Shown: one piece after another, positions 7,933 to 15,559 of the stretch
Position numbering within the stretch: position 1 is the first letter of the stretch
Layout of the letters: every line of letters begins with the position of its first letter
NCBI RefSeq assembly: GCF_019977315.1
Contig: NZ_AP024652.1
Coordinates: 1,736,001-1,800,000, forward strand
Origin: Arthrobacter sp. StoSoilB22
Lineage (GTDB): Bacteria > Actinomycetota > Actinomycetes > Actinomycetales > Micrococcaceae
Direction of reading: 5' to 3'
DNA: 64,000 nt
The notes under the pieces: generated by a model
The model's database searches: none
Seen by the model: only the letters and a program-made list of their open reading frames with translations
Told to the model about the DNA's origin: nothing
Translations under genes and position numbers: made by a program

Positions 7933-9744
7933 CTACGAAGCGCGGGGCGCTGTGTACATTTCCTCAATGACGGCGTCGAAGTCCTTCATGACCTGCGCAC
8001 GCTTGACCTTGAGGGACGGCGTCAGGTGCCCTGAGGCTTCAGTGAAGTCCGCCGGGACGATCCTGAAGGACTTGATGGCCTCGGCCTGGGAAACGGACTG
8101 GTTGGCCTTGCTGATGAGCTCCTGGACTGCGGCCTTCACTACTGCGTGGTCAGTGGCTTCTGCAAGAGTGGTGCTTGCGGGCAGTCCGTGACGGTCCAGC
8201 CAGCCCGGGAGCGCTTCCTCATCCAGAGTGACCAAGGCACCGATGAACGGTCGGTTGTCGCCCACCACCAGAACCTGGGAAACCAAAGCATCCGCGCGGA
8301 TCTGATCTTCCAGCAGGGCAGGAACCACGTTCTTCCCGCTGGCGGTAACTATGATTTCCTTCTTGCGGCCAGTGATCTTGAGGAAGCCGTTGTTGTCCAG
8401 TTCTCCAATGTCACCGGTACGGAACCAGCCGTCGGTGAACGTTTCGGCCGTCAGGTCTTCGCGGTTGTAGTAGCCCCGCATGACGCAAACGCCCTTGGCA
8501 AGGATTTCGCCGTCGTCGGCAATCTTCACGGAGTTGCCCGGCAACGGGGCGCCGACGGTGCCGATCCTGATCATGGACGGCGTGTTCACCGAGATCGGGG
8601 CGGTGGTCTCCGTCAGGCCGTAGCCCTCAAGGATCTGCAGGCCGATGCCTTGGAAGAAGTGGCCCAGGCGTTCACCCAACGGGCCGCCGCCGGAGACGGC
8701 GTGCGCGACATTGCCGCCCATGGCGGCGCGGAGCTTCCCGTAGACGAGTTTGTCGAAGACGGCATGCTTGAGCTTCAGCCCAAGACCCAGCGAACCGGCT
8801 TCGCGTGCCTTGGAGTAGGCGATTGCCGTATCCACTGCGCGGTGGAAGATGGCACCCTTGCCGCCGTCCTCCGCCTTGGTCAGTGCCGAGTTGTACACCT
8901 TCTCAAAGACCCTGGGTACAGCCAGGATGAACGTCGGCTGGAAGCTCTGCAGGTCAGCCAGCAGATTCTTGATGTCCGGGGTATGTGCCACCTGGACGCC
9001 GCCGGCCACAGCCAGCACGGAAATAAAACGGGCGAAGACGTGGGCGAGGGGGAGGAACATGATGGTCTTGCCGGACTCGTTGATGATCTCAGGCAAGGAT
9101 GCGCGGGCGTTCTCGGACAGTTCCACAAAGTTGCCGTGCGTCAACTCGCAGCCTTTGGGCCTGCCCGTTGTGCCGGAGGTGTAGATGATCGTTGCGAGAT
9201 CCTTGAGGCCGGCCGATGAACGGCGGGACTCGAGTTCGTCGTCGGGGACGCCGGCGCCTGCAGCGCGTAGCGCGTCGAGTCCGGCGCCTTCAAGCTGCCA
9301 GACATTGGCCACGGACGTAATGTCCTCCGCGGCAACAGCCTGGCGGATGATGTCCTCGTGGTGGGCCGCTTCGCCGAAGGCGGCAACAGCCCCGGAGTCG
9401 CCGAGGTTCCATGCCACCTGTGAGGGAGAGGACGTTTCGTAGATCGGAACGGAAACAGCTCCGGCAAACCAAATGGCGAAGTCCACAAGGGACCACTCGT
9501 AGCGCGTACGGGACATGATGCCCACACGGTCGCCCACAGCAACGCCGCTGGCGATGAGTCCCTTTGCCAGAGCCCTGACGTCTGCAAGGAAGTCCTTGGC
9601 ACGGATGTCCTGCCACTTTCCATCCTTATCCAGCTTGGAGAAAAGGGCAGGGTTGGACGCTTTCGCTGCCTCGCGGATCACGAAGTCCGTGATGTTGGTT
9701 TCCGGGGCAATATTCACGAGGGGAGGAACACTTATTTCACGCAC
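7933..9744 (-). CDS. Long-chain fatty acid-CoA ligase (FadD15-like)
   Basis: AMP-forming ligase that activates fatty acids to acyl-CoA in the cytoplasm or at the membrane. The product has about 603 residues. The signature motifs are IIYTSGTTGRPKG (ATP loop), EGYGLTETTAP, WFRTGDIGELDNNGFLKITGRKKEI and a C-terminal SLKVKR with the catalytic lysine region. The start was set at GTG 9744 because AAAGGAG lies just upstream; a start at 9765 would lie upstream of that site. It closely resembles mycobacterial FadD15-type ligases. It is divergent from the ROK kinase gene, and a palindrome at 9828-9839 sits upstream, possibly for a TetR-type fatty-acid regulator. Confidence 0.92.
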   Translation of the reverse strand: MREISVPPLVNIAPETNITDFVIREAAKASNPALFSKLDKDGKWQDIRAKDFLADVRALAKGLIASGVAVGDRVGIMSRTRYEWSLVDFAIWFAGAVSVPIYETSSPSQVAWNLGDSGAVAAFGEAAHHEDIIRQAVAAEDITSVANVWQLEGAGLDALRAAGAGVPDDELESRRSSAGLKDLATIIYTSGTTGRPKGCELTHGNFVELSENARASLPEIINESGKTIMFLPLAHVFARFISVLAVAGGVQVAHTPDIKNLLADLQSFQPTFILAVPRVFEKVYNSALTKAEDGGKGAIFHRAVDTAIAYSKAREAGSLGLGLKLKHAVFDKLVYGKLRAAMGGNVAHAVSGGGPLGERLGHFFQGIGLQILEGYGLTETTAPISVNTPSMIRIGTVGAPLPGNSVKIADDGEILAKGVCVMRGYYNREDLTAETFTDGWFRTGDIGELDNNGFLKITGRKKEIIVTASGKNVVPALLEDQIRADALVSQVLVVGDNRPFIGALVTLDEEALPGWLDRHGLPASTTLAEATDHAVVKAAVQELISKANQSVSQAEAIKSFRIVPADFTEASGHLTPSLKVKRAQVMKDFDAVIEEMYTAPRAS

Positions 9745-9827
9745 GGTAGCTCCTTTGATATCCACGGGCCACGAGGGGCTGCTTTCACTCTAGTATGCCC
9801 GCTCGCGGTGGTGTGTTCTATTTCACC

Positions 9828-9839
9828 TACTGGCGAGTA
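9828..9839. promoter_or_regulatory. Short palindrome upstream of acyl-CoA ligase
   Basis: TACTGGCGAGTA is a 12-bp imperfect palindrome (arms TACT/AGTA, core GGCG). It lies 83 bp before the ligase start and just upstream of a minus-strand -10-like CATACT at 9792-9797. TetR-type regulators of lipid genes use sites of this shape. The assignment is tentative. Confidence 0.3.
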
Positions 9840-9919
9840 ACTTTACGGATCGGCAGTCATTTCAAGCAAATGGGAGCCTTCTGGGCCGAGGAATGCGAAT
9901 GCGGCCATGCCCTGCGGAA

Positions 9920-9925
9920 TAGGAT
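9920..9925 (+). promoter_or_regulatory. -10 element, leaderless ROK kinase transcript
   Basis: TAGGAT lies exactly six bases before ATG 9932, so transcription should begin at the start codon. No convincing -35 match and no ribosome site are seen. Confidence 0.5.
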
Positions 9926-9931
9926 GATGGG

Positions 9932-10990
9932 ATGCCCGCACTACGGTCCACTTCCCTGGTCAGACCCAAGCCCCCGGCCTCGGCATGGAGGGATGCGCCC
10001 TGGGCCGCCCGCCGGAGCCATTTAGGTCGCCGTGGCCTGGCGATCGGGATTGACATCGGCGGCACGAAAGTGGCCGCGGGCGTCGTGGATGCCGAGGGTC
10101 GGGTCCTCGCCGAGGCCCGCAGGTCCACGCCCGGCGCGGACCCCCGTGCAGTCGAGCGGACCATCGTGGAACTTGTAGAAGAACTCAGCGCAGGCCACCG
10201 GATCGCCACGGTGGGAATCGGCGCCGCCGGTTGGATGGACCTCGACGGCGGCACGGTGCTGTTCAGCCCGCATCTCGCCTGGCGTAACGAGCCCCTGAGG
10301 GACAGCCTCCAGAAATTGTTGAGGCGTCCGGTCCTGCTGACCAACGACGCCGACGCCGCCGCGTGGGCGGAATGGCGGTTTGGTGCAGGTCAGGGCGAAA
10401 GTCGCCTGGTGTGCATCACCTTGGGCACGGGCATCGGCGGAGCCATGGTCATGGATGGCCGCGTGGAACGGGGGCGCTACGGCGTGGCCGGGGAATTCGG
10501 GCACCAGATCATTTTCCCGGGGGGACACCGCTGCGAATGCGGCAACCGCGGATGCTGGGAACAGTACGCCTCCGGAAACGCCCTGGGGCGGGAAGCCAGG
10601 CAACTGGTGCGAACCAACTCCCCGGCAGGTTGCGCGCTCTTGGAAAAGGCGGGCGGCACCGCAGAAAACCTGTCCGGGGCGGCCGTGACCGCGCTGGCGC
10701 TGGAGGGTGATGCCACCTCGCGTGAGCTCATTGCCGACCAAGGCGAATGGCTGGGTTTGGGGTTGGCCAACCTCGCCGCAGCGCTGGACCCCGGAATGTT
10801 CGTCATCGGCGGCGGGCTCTGCGATGCGGGGGAGTTGCTCGCAGGGCCGGCCAGGGAATCGTTCGCTAAAAACCTGACCGGGCGGGGTTTCCGGCCCATG
10901 GCCAGGATAGAGCTGGCGGCACTCGGTCCGCGCGCCGGCATGATCGGTGCGGCAGACCTTTCCCGGGTCAGCGGCCGGGCGCGGAGCTAG
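9932..10990 (+). CDS. ROK-family sugar kinase (probable glucokinase)
   Basis: Phosphorylates a sugar, probably glucose, with ATP. The 352-residue protein has the N-terminal phosphate loop [17 protein letters not shown] (after a 36-residue extension), NDADAAAWAEWRFGAG, the sugar-binding GEFGHQI and the ROK zinc motif CECGNRGCWEQYASG. The ATG at 9932 is supported by a -10 element six bases upstream; the N-terminal extension is otherwise unusual and arginine-rich. It is a different paralogue from the polyphosphate glucokinase at 52926-53744. It is convergent with the next gene, with a 3-bp gap. Substrate specificity cannot be fixed from sequence, and an N-acetylhexosamine kinase is an alternative. 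Confidence 0.85.
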   Translation: MPALRSTSLVRPKPPASAWRDAPWAARRSHLGRRGLAIGIDIGGTKVAAGVVDAEGRVLAEARRSTPGADPRAVERTIVELVEELSAGHRIATVGIGAAGWMDLDGGTVLFSPHLAWRNEPLRDSLQKLLRRPVLLTNDADAAAWAEWRFGAGQGESRLVCITLGTGIGGAMVMDGRVERGRYGVAGEFGHQIIFPGGHRCECGNRGCWEQYASGNALGREARQLVRTNSPAGCALLEKAGGTAENLSGAAVTALALEGDATSRELIADQGEWLGLGLANLAAALDPGMFVIGGGLCDAGELLAGPARESFAKNLTGRGFRPMARIELAALGPRAGMIGAADLSRVSGRARS

Positions 10991-10993
10991 CAA

Positions 10994-11548
10994 CTAGAGG
11001 CGGGCGCCGTCGTCGTCCTCATTCTTCTCCTGCGGAAGCCGCGTAATCAGGTAAATCACCGATGCCACAAAAACTGCCACGATGCCCAAAGTGGCCGTCA
11101 GCGGGGCAGACCTCCAGAACATGGCAGTGAAGAGCAGCGCGAGCGGCCCGCCCACAGCACCAACCCACGCCAGCATGACCAGTGGCTCAGTTCCCGCCAG
11201 GCTTGGGGGCTCTTCGGGAACGAACGTATGGTCCTCGTCCTCCACCTCGAAGTCCCGGGGCCCGGGCGGTCTGCCGGGTGCCTCGGCGTCTGTGCGCGCC
11301 GCTGCCGGATCGGGTATCGGTTGCTGCGCCGGGGTGGAGAGGCCCAGCGGATCGAAGTCCTTGAAAGACTTCCCGTGCCCTGGCATTAACTGCCGGGGAT
11401 CTGCGTCCGGGATCCCGTAGCTGTCCGCGGGAGGTGCCCCTGCCGGGCCGGACTCTGTGGCCTCCAACCGGGCCACCAGATCCTGCCACACGGCGTCGTC
11501 GTCCTTATTGGCGCTTTGATCAGCGGAATTGGGGTCAGGCCTGTTCAT
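10994..11548 (-). CDS. Conserved actinobacterial membrane protein, unknown function
   Basis: I do not recognise a function. The 184-residue protein has a long hydrophilic N-terminal half rich in Pro, Asp and Ala (residues 1-115), including FVPEEPPSLAG. Two transmembrane helices follow near the C-terminus (about 122-145 and 150-172), ending in a charged tail EKNEDDDGARL. The gene overlaps the end of the upstream alpha/beta hydrolase gene by 14 bp, so it is the last gene of a three-gene minus-strand operon (hydrolase, hydrolase, this gene). The context suggests an envelope or lipid-related role, but nothing in the protein proves it. Confidence 0.75.
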   Translation of the reverse strand: MNRPDPNSADQSANKDDDAVWQDLVARLEATESGPAGAPPADSYGIPDADPRQLMPGHGKSFKDFDPLGLSTPAQQPIPDPAAARTDAEAPGRPPGPRDFEVEDEDHTFVPEEPPSLAGTEPLVMLAWVGAVGGPLALLFTAMFWRSAPLTATLGIVAVFVASVIYLITRLPQEKNEDDDGARL

Positions 11549-12338
11549 GGGTTGTGTCCTTTTCGGAGAAAAGCCCGGGACCTGCCAAGGCCGCTACGGT
11601 CTTTTGCATGAACTCGACAGACCCGGCAAAAATTTCCGGCGCATCATTATCAAGGGTGGCCACATGGCGGCTGTTATGGAGGTAGCTGACGTCCACTGGT
11701 GCCTGAACCCGGGAACGGAGGAGTTCCAGGCTCGCGTTCGAAATCACGTTGTCCACCGTTGACTTATAGACCAGGACGGGTGAGCTGATGCGGGGCAGGA
11801 TGGCCGCCGTATCTTTGTACATCTTCTTGAGCTGATGCGCGGCCGCGACTGGTGTTCTGGTGTAGGCGCCCTCGTCCTGATCCGGTTTGAGGATGTCGTT
11901 GGCGATCGCCGGAGTGGTTTTCACCACGTACTTGAGCGCGGCTACGATCACAGCCCGGGGATCGTCCAGGACCAGCCCGGGGTTCACCACCACCGTCCCT
12001 GCGACAGGACGGGTGGCCGCGATCCGCAATGCCAAAGTTCCACCCATGGACAGTCCCGCAGAGAAAACGTAGTCGCACTCGGAAGCCAGCTCGAGATAAG
12101 CATCGTCCACGGCACGATGCCACTCCCGCCATGAGCGGGTGGCCATATCCTGCCACGACGTGCCGTGCCCGGGCAGCAAAGGCAGCCTCACGGCATAGCC
12201 AGCCTCAGCAAGGTGTTGGGCCCACGGCCTGACGCTGTGGGGGCTCCCCGTGAACCCGTGGGACAGGACTACGCCAACGCGCGGCCCAACCCCATTCCAG
12301 CTGCTATGGAACGGCGAGAAATCCGGGAGCATTTTCAT
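11535..12338 (-). CDS. Alpha/beta hydrolase (carboxylesterase/monoacylglycerol lipase-like)
   Basis: Serine hydrolase of 267 residues. HGFTGSPHSVRPWAQHLAEAG forms the oxyanion region, LLPGHGTSWQDMA follows, and the nucleophile elbow is GLSMGG. The likely catalytic His is in HNSRHVATLD near the C-terminus. The family includes bacterial carboxylesterase Est30 and monoacylglycerol lipases. Its ATG overlaps the upstream hydrolase stop by four bases (ATGA), giving translational coupling. The two proteins are clearly paralogous throughout, so this is a tandem duplication. The neighbouring acyltransferase suggests action on short or lipid esters; the substrate is unknown. Confidence 0.88.
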   Translation of the reverse strand: MKMLPDFSPFHSSWNGVGPRVGVVLSHGFTGSPHSVRPWAQHLAEAGYAVRLPLLPGHGTSWQDMATRSWREWHRAVDDAYLELASECDYVFSAGLSMGGTLALRIAATRPVAGTVVVNPGLVLDDPRAVIVAALKYVVKTTPAIANDILKPDQDEGAYTRTPVAAAHQLKKMYKDTAAILPRISSPVLVYKSTVDNVISNASLELLRSRVQAPVDVSYLHNSRHVATLDNDAPEIFAGSVEFMQKTVAALAGPGLFSEKDTTHEQA

Positions 12339-13132
12339 GATGACTCTGAGGCTACTCTGTCACCGGCGTGCTGACGGAAAAAGTGGGCCGATTCTTCAAA
12401 AATGGTGGGTGCGTCAACATCCAAGGTGGCCACATGCCCGCTGTGGGGGAGGGTGACTACTCTCAGGCGCGAGGATGAAATGTACTTGCTGATGGTGGCC
12501 ACTGAACTGGGCGGGATGACGCCATCTACCGAGGATTTGAACACCAGGGCGGGGGCCTCAACATGGGGCAAACCCCGGGTGGCCGCGCGGAAAAGCTTCT
12601 TGAGTTCATGCACCGACTGCAGTGATGTCTTGGAATAGTCGCCGGTTTCAGCGGTGGCCGGTGCTGGTGAGTCCTCCTCTATGGGAGTGGTGGTCCTCAT
12701 GACGTACTTGAGGGCGCCCACGTACTTCACCCTGCGGTCATAAAAGCTGAGGCCCGGGTTGACCAGAACCAGCCCGGAAACATCGTGCAGTGAGGCTACC
12801 CGAAGGGCAAGTGCGCCTCCCATGGACAGCCCTGCCACAAAACAGCTCTCCGTCTTGGAGGCGAGGTCCACATAGCTCTGCTCGAAGGTCCGGTACCAGT
12901 CCTGCCAACGCGTGGTGGCCAGGTCCTGCCAACTGGTTCCGTGGCCGGGGAGCAGAGGCACGGAAACAGCAAATCCCTGGGAGGCCAAGTACTCAGCCCA
13001 AGGGAGCATGCTGAGCGGGCTTCCTGTGAATCCATGGCAAATCGCCACGCCTGTGGAGGCATTGGGTCCATGCCCCTCATGGTGGAATGCGAGCGGCGCA
13101 GCGGGTAGAGAGCGTTCCGTCATGTGTCCCAT
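12335..13132 (-). CDS. Alpha/beta hydrolase, paralogue of the next gene
   Basis: Serine hydrolase of about 265 residues. It has HGFTGSPLSMLPWAEYLASQG, LLPGHGTSWQDLATTRWQDW, the nucleophile motif GLSMGG and a C-terminal LPHSGHVATLD histidine motif. ATG 13132 is preceded by GGAGAA at good spacing; ATG 13123 three codons later is an alternative. The open frame extends much further upstream, but that part is antisense to the plsC-like gene and has no hydrolase similarity, so it was excluded. It is first in a minus-strand operon with a second hydrolase and a membrane protein, and divergent from the acyltransferase. Confidence 0.88.
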   Translation of the reverse strand: MGHMTERSLPAAPLAFHHEGHGPNASTGVAICHGFTGSPLSMLPWAEYLASQGFAVSVPLLPGHGTSWQDLATTRWQDWYRTFEQSYVDLASKTESCFVAGLSMGGALALRVASLHDVSGLVLVNPGLSFYDRRVKYVGALKYVMRTTTPIEEDSPAPATAETGDYSKTSLQSVHELKKLFRAATRGLPHVEAPALVFKSSVDGVIPPSSVATISKYISSSRLRVVTLPHSGHVATLDVDAPTIFEESAHFFRQHAGDRVASESS

Positions 13133-13234
13133 CGTGTCACTTCTCCGGACATTTCTCACTGGAGTAGGGTTGCTGTTGAGTGCCGGCCGGATTGCCCGGA
13201 TGCATGCCAACCATTCGGCCGTGAGAGGACAAAC

Positions 13235-14026
13235 GTGTTCTATTGGGTCATGAAGAGGATCTTTCTTGGTCCCATCCTCAAGCTCCTGTTCCGTCCCTGG
13301 GTCAAGGGACTGGACAACGTTCCTGAAAGCGGCGCCGCCATCCTGGCGTCCAACCACTTGTCCTTCTCGGATTCCATCTTCCTGCCCCTGATGGTTCACC
13401 GCCCTGTGATCTTCCTGGCCAAGTCCGAGTACTTCACGGGAAAAGGGCTCAAAGGCCGGCTCACTGCGCTGTTTTTCCGTCTGAGCAACCAATTGCCCAT
13501 GGACCGTTCGGGAGGCGCGGCCTCGGAAATGTCGCTGCAAGCCGGCAAGGACGTCCTGAACTCCGGGGGCCTGCTGGGGATTTATCCGGAAGGCACACGC
13601 AGCCCGGACGCCAGGCTTTACCGTGGGAAAGTGGGCGTAGCCAAGCTGGCCCTGCAGACACGCGTACCTGTGGTGCCGGTGGCCATGATCGGCACGGAGA
13701 AGGTCCAGCCCATCGGTAAACGTCTCCCGAACATCCGCCGGATCGGGCTCATTTTTGGGCAGCCCTTGGATTTCAGCCGTTATTACGGCATGGAGGATGA
13801 CCGCCTGATCCAGAGGGCCGTGACCGATGAGATCATGTACGAATTGATGCGGCTCTCCGGGCAGGAGTACGTGGACGAGTACGCAGCAGTTGTTAAGGCC
13901 CAGCTGGCCGGTAAGGGCCCCGAACCGGTCCACAAGATTGAGGTTGCAGAAGAGGCTGCCGCGGACATTGCCGAAAACATCGATGTTCCCCGCAGCGACG
14001 GGACCGGATCAACGCCGGGACTGTGA
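13235..14026 (+). CDS. 1-acyl-sn-glycerol-3-phosphate acyltransferase family protein
   Basis: PlsC-type acyltransferase that transfers an acyl chain to lysophosphatidate or a related acceptor at the membrane. The 263-residue product has the catalytic HX4D box NHLSFSD (His41, Asp46), the substrate motif YPEGTRSPD and a downstream VVPVAMIGTE. The hydrophobic N-terminus suggests membrane association. GTG 13235 was chosen because GAGAGG sits six bases upstream and it starts just before the conserved FLGPILKLLFRP segment; the ORF could extend to 13124, but that would overlap the divergent hydrolase start. It resembles mycobacterial Rv2182c, which is also near aroG and pknL. The exact acceptor is unknown. 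Confidence 0.88.
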   Translation: MFYWVMKRIFLGPILKLLFRPWVKGLDNVPESGAAILASNHLSFSDSIFLPLMVHRPVIFLAKSEYFTGKGLKGRLTALFFRLSNQLPMDRSGGAASEMSLQAGKDVLNSGGLLGIYPEGTRSPDARLYRGKVGVAKLALQTRVPVVPVAMIGTEKVQPIGKRLPNIRRIGLIFGQPLDFSRYYGMEDDRLIQRAVTDEIMYELMRLSGQEYVDEYAAVVKAQLAGKGPEPVHKIEVAEEAAADIAENIDVPRSDGTGSTPGL

Positions 14027-14080
14027 CGCATGCGGCGGCATCGGTTACGTCTGCAGTCCCGCAACCTTGCTGCGGGCTAC

Positions 14081-14086
14081 TACTCT
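14081..14086 (+). promoter_or_regulatory. -10 element, leaderless aroG transcript
   Basis: TACTCT lies six bases before GTG 14093. A small hairpin CCCGCA/TGCGGG (14058-14076) lies just upstream. No -35 consensus is visible. Confidence 0.5.
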
Positions 14087-14092
14087 TGAAGG

Positions 14093-15496
14093 GTGACTGA
14101 GCTAACCGCGAACACCGCACCCTCCGCAGCAGATCCCCTCGCCAGCACCGCCCAAAGCGGGGCGGCAAACTACCCCGGGCTTGACGCCTGGCGGGACCTG
14201 CCGATTTCCCAGCAGCCCACGTGGTCGAACACTGACGTCTTCAAGGCTTCCGTCAAGGAACTCTCCGCAGTGCCGCCCTTGGTCTTCGCCGGTGAAGTGG
14301 ACGTTCTGAGGGAGCGCTTGGCCGCTGCTGCCCAGGGCAAGGCTTTCCTCCTGCAGGGTGGCGACTGTGCTGAGACTTTTGAGGCTGCAACTGCAGACAA
14401 AATCAGTGCCAGGGTCAAGACGATTCTCCAGATGGCAGTTGTCCTCACGTACGGCGCTGCCATGCCCGTGATCAAGATGGGGCGGATGGCCGGACAGTTC
14501 GCGAAGCCCCGCTCCTCCAATGACGAGACCCGCGACGGCGTAACGCTTCCCGCTTACCGTGGGGACATCGTCAACGGCTATGATTTCACCCCCGAATCCC
14601 GTGCTCACGACGCTGGCAGGATGCTTCAGGCGTACCACACGTCCGCTTCCACACTGAACCTGATCCGGGCCTTCACCCAGGGCGGTTTCGCTGATCTTCG
14701 CCTCGTTCACCAGTGGAACAAGGGGTTCACCGAGAACCCGGCACATGCACGCTACGAATCGTTGGCGCGGGACATCGACCGTGCCATCAGCTTCATGGAC
14801 TCCTGTGGCGCCGACTTCGAAGCACTGAAGCGCGTTGAGTTCTTTGCCAGCCACGAAGCATTGCTGCTCGACTATGAGCGCGCACTGACACGCATCGATT
14901 CGCGGACCGGACTGCCTTATGACACTTCCGCGCACTTCCTGTGGATCGGCGAGAGGACCCGCGAACTGGACCACGCCCACGTGGACTTCCTGTCCCGGGT
15001 GCGCAACCCCATTGGTGTCAAGCTTGGCCCCACCACCAGCGGTGATGACGCCCTGCGCCTGATTGACAAACTGGATCCCAACCGCGAACCCGGCCGTCTA
15101 ACGTTCATCACCCGGATGGGCGCGGGCAACATCCGCGAGAAGCTGCCAGCCGTCGTCGAACGCGTCACTGCATCCGGCGCGCAGGTGCTGTGGGTGACTG
15201 ACCCGATGCACGGCAATACGGTCACCTCGCCGAACGGTTACAAGACGCGCAACTTCGATGACGTCATTGATGAGGTGCGCGGCTTCTTCGAGGTCCACCA
15301 GGCCCTGGGAACGGTCCCCGGCGGACTCCACGTTGAAATGACCGGCGATGACGTTGCTGAGTGCCTGGGTGGTGCTGATCCTATCGACCAGGACGCTTTC
15401 CTGGACCGCTATGAGTCGGTGTGCGATCCTCGCCTGAACCACATGCAGTCCCTTGAGATGGCCTTCCTCGTAGCCGGAGCCCTCTCCAAGAAGTAG
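14093..15496 (+). CDS. aroG: 3-deoxy-7-phosphoheptulonate synthase, class II
   Basis: First enzyme of the shikimate pathway, condensing phosphoenolpyruvate with erythrose 4-phosphate. The 467-residue sequence is typical of the plant-like class II enzymes of actinobacteria: LLQGGDCAETF, KMGRMAGQFAKPRS, LPAYRGDIVNG, TSAHFLWIGERTR, ITRMGAGNIREKLP and DPMHGNT are all present. The start is GTG 14093, supported by a -10 hexamer exactly six bases upstream and no separate ribosome site. A terminator follows. In mycobacteria the same gene sits next to pknL and an Rv2175c-like gene, as here. Confidence 0.96.
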   Translation: MTELTANTAPSAADPLASTAQSGAANYPGLDAWRDLPISQQPTWSNTDVFKASVKELSAVPPLVFAGEVDVLRERLAAAAQGKAFLLQGGDCAETFEAATADKISARVKTILQMAVVLTYGAAMPVIKMGRMAGQFAKPRSSNDETRDGVTLPAYRGDIVNGYDFTPESRAHDAGRMLQAYHTSASTLNLIRAFTQGGFADLRLVHQWNKGFTENPAHARYESLARDIDRAISFMDSCGADFEALKRVEFFASHEALLLDYERALTRIDSRTGLPYDTSAHFLWIGERTRELDHAHVDFLSRVRNPIGVKLGPTTSGDDALRLIDKLDPNREPGRLTFITRMGAGNIREKLPAVVERVTASGAQVLWVTDPMHGNTVTSPNGYKTRNFDDVIDEVRGFFEVHQALGTVPGGLHVEMTGDDVAECLGGADPIDQDAFLDRYESVCDPRLNHMQSLEMAFLVAGALSKK

Positions 15497-15506
15497 GGAT
15501 GTAACA

Positions 15507-15544
15507 AAGGCGCGGTCCGGATTATCCGGGCCGCGCCTTTTGTT
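15507..15544. terminator. Intrinsic terminator between aroG and the kinase gene
   Basis: AAAGGCGCGG...CCGCGCCTTTT hairpin with a CCGGA/TCCGG inner stem. A T-run follows on the plus strand and an A-run precedes it, so it probably serves both convergent genes. Confidence 0.85.
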
Positions 15545-15559
15545 TATGGCTGGAAGCTA

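Noticed and set aside
8146-9219. 357-codon plus-strand frame opposite the acyl-CoA ligase
   Set aside because: Antisense to the ligase, whose motifs are all intact.
13133-13933. N-terminal extension of the hydrolase frame over the plsC-like gene
   Set aside because: The extension is antisense to a clear acyltransferase; the hydrolase fold starts at 13132, which has a ribosome site.
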